Of a stretch of 64,000 bases of DNA, positions 63,902 through 64,000 are shown in pieces. Every line of letters begins with the position of its first letter. Position 1 is the stretch's first letter. The notes under the pieces were generated by a model. It saw only the letters and a list, made by a program, of their open reading frames with translations, was not told the origin of the DNA and did not search any database. The position numbers and the translations under genes are program-made. Source of the stretch: Pseudomonas sp. Irchel 3E13 (lineage in GTDB: Bacteria > Pseudomonadota > Gammaproteobacteria > Pseudomonadales > Pseudomonadaceae); contig NZ_FYDX01000005.1 of assembly GCF_900187455.1 (NCBI RefSeq), positions 384,717 to 448,716 of the forward strand, given 5' to 3'.

Positions 63902-64000
63902 TCAGACCCGCGCCGCGGTGACGGCGGCCGAGCCCCAGGTGGTGCGCCAGCGGCGTTTCACGCCATGCAGGCCGAACCACGCCAGTACGCCGAGGCTGGC
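63902..64000 (-). CDS. C-terminal end of a probable nitrate transporter (partial)
   Basis: The last 32 codons of a gene that starts beyond the window, ending GVKRRWRTTWGSAAVTAARV then TGA. The stretch is the tail of a membrane segment and a basic cytoplasmic end. From the order cobA, kinase, transporter known in P. aeruginosa I infer an MFS nitrate transporter of the NasA/NarK type. The fragment alone is too short to prove this. It lies nine bases before the kinase start, so one operon is likely. Confidence 0.55.
   Translation of the reverse strand, partial: ASLGVLAWFGLHGVKRRWRTTWGSAAVTAARV

Overview
The window looks like chromosome of a fluorescent Pseudomonas, probably P. fluorescens group. 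It is GC-rich, carries a pyoverdine-type siderophore locus with PvdS-type promoter elements, has an oprF-sigX-cmpX-crfX-cmaX block, contains a Pseudomonas-type large NAD-glutamate dehydrogenase (gdhB), and is dotted with the REP palindromes typical of this genus. I saw no rRNA, tRNA, CRISPR array, prophage or intact transposase.

Layout. (1) 1-13.5 kb is an iron block: the end of one NRPS, a complete terminal NRPS module with thioesterase (PvdD-like), two tandem FpvA-like TonB receptors, a PvdE-like ABC exporter, a DUF2242 lipoprotein and a 28-residue acidic ORF. Three iron-starvation (PvdS-type) promoter boxes lie in the intergenic gaps. (2) 13.5-14.1 kb is repeat-rich, with a 281-bp inverted-repeat element. 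(3) 14.1-33.4 kb is a housekeeping stretch in the order seen in other pseudomonads: AraC regulator, pseudo-nitrilase, fadH, PLP enzyme, cytochrome b561, DUF1853, nadK, phosphoesterase, rhomboid, DUF1315, DUF2797, pepN, YCF48-like protein plus RND transporter, small acidic protein, lactonase. (4) 33.5-46.5 kb is almost all on the minus strand: GST, sbcC-sbcD, then a six-gene MoxR/Bat operon with overlapping genes. (5) 46.8-55.2 kb holds gdhB, then divergent ppsR and ppsA. (6) 55.3-64 kb holds a hydrolase, a small Rieske protein, a MITE-like repeat, rraA, cmaX-crfX-cmpX-sigX-oprF, then cobA, a phosphatase/kinase fusion and the end of a probable nitrate transporter on the minus strand.

How the genes work together. 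The NRPSs finish the siderophore peptide, the PvdE-like exporter moves the precursor to the periplasm, and the receptors bring back the ferric form; both receptors keep the N-terminal signalling domain. The phosphoenolpyruvate and glutamate nodes (ppsA with its regulator ppsR; gdhB) are adjacent. The cmaX to oprF block is a known cell-envelope stress unit built round the ECF sigma factor SigX.

The least explained items are the PvdS-like box in front of the 28-residue ORF, the two differently controlled receptors, a membrane-anchored nitrilase fold without its catalytic cysteine, the 281-bp inverted repeat, and the MITE-like element before rraA. All identifications are from reading the sequence and family knowledge; no search was run.
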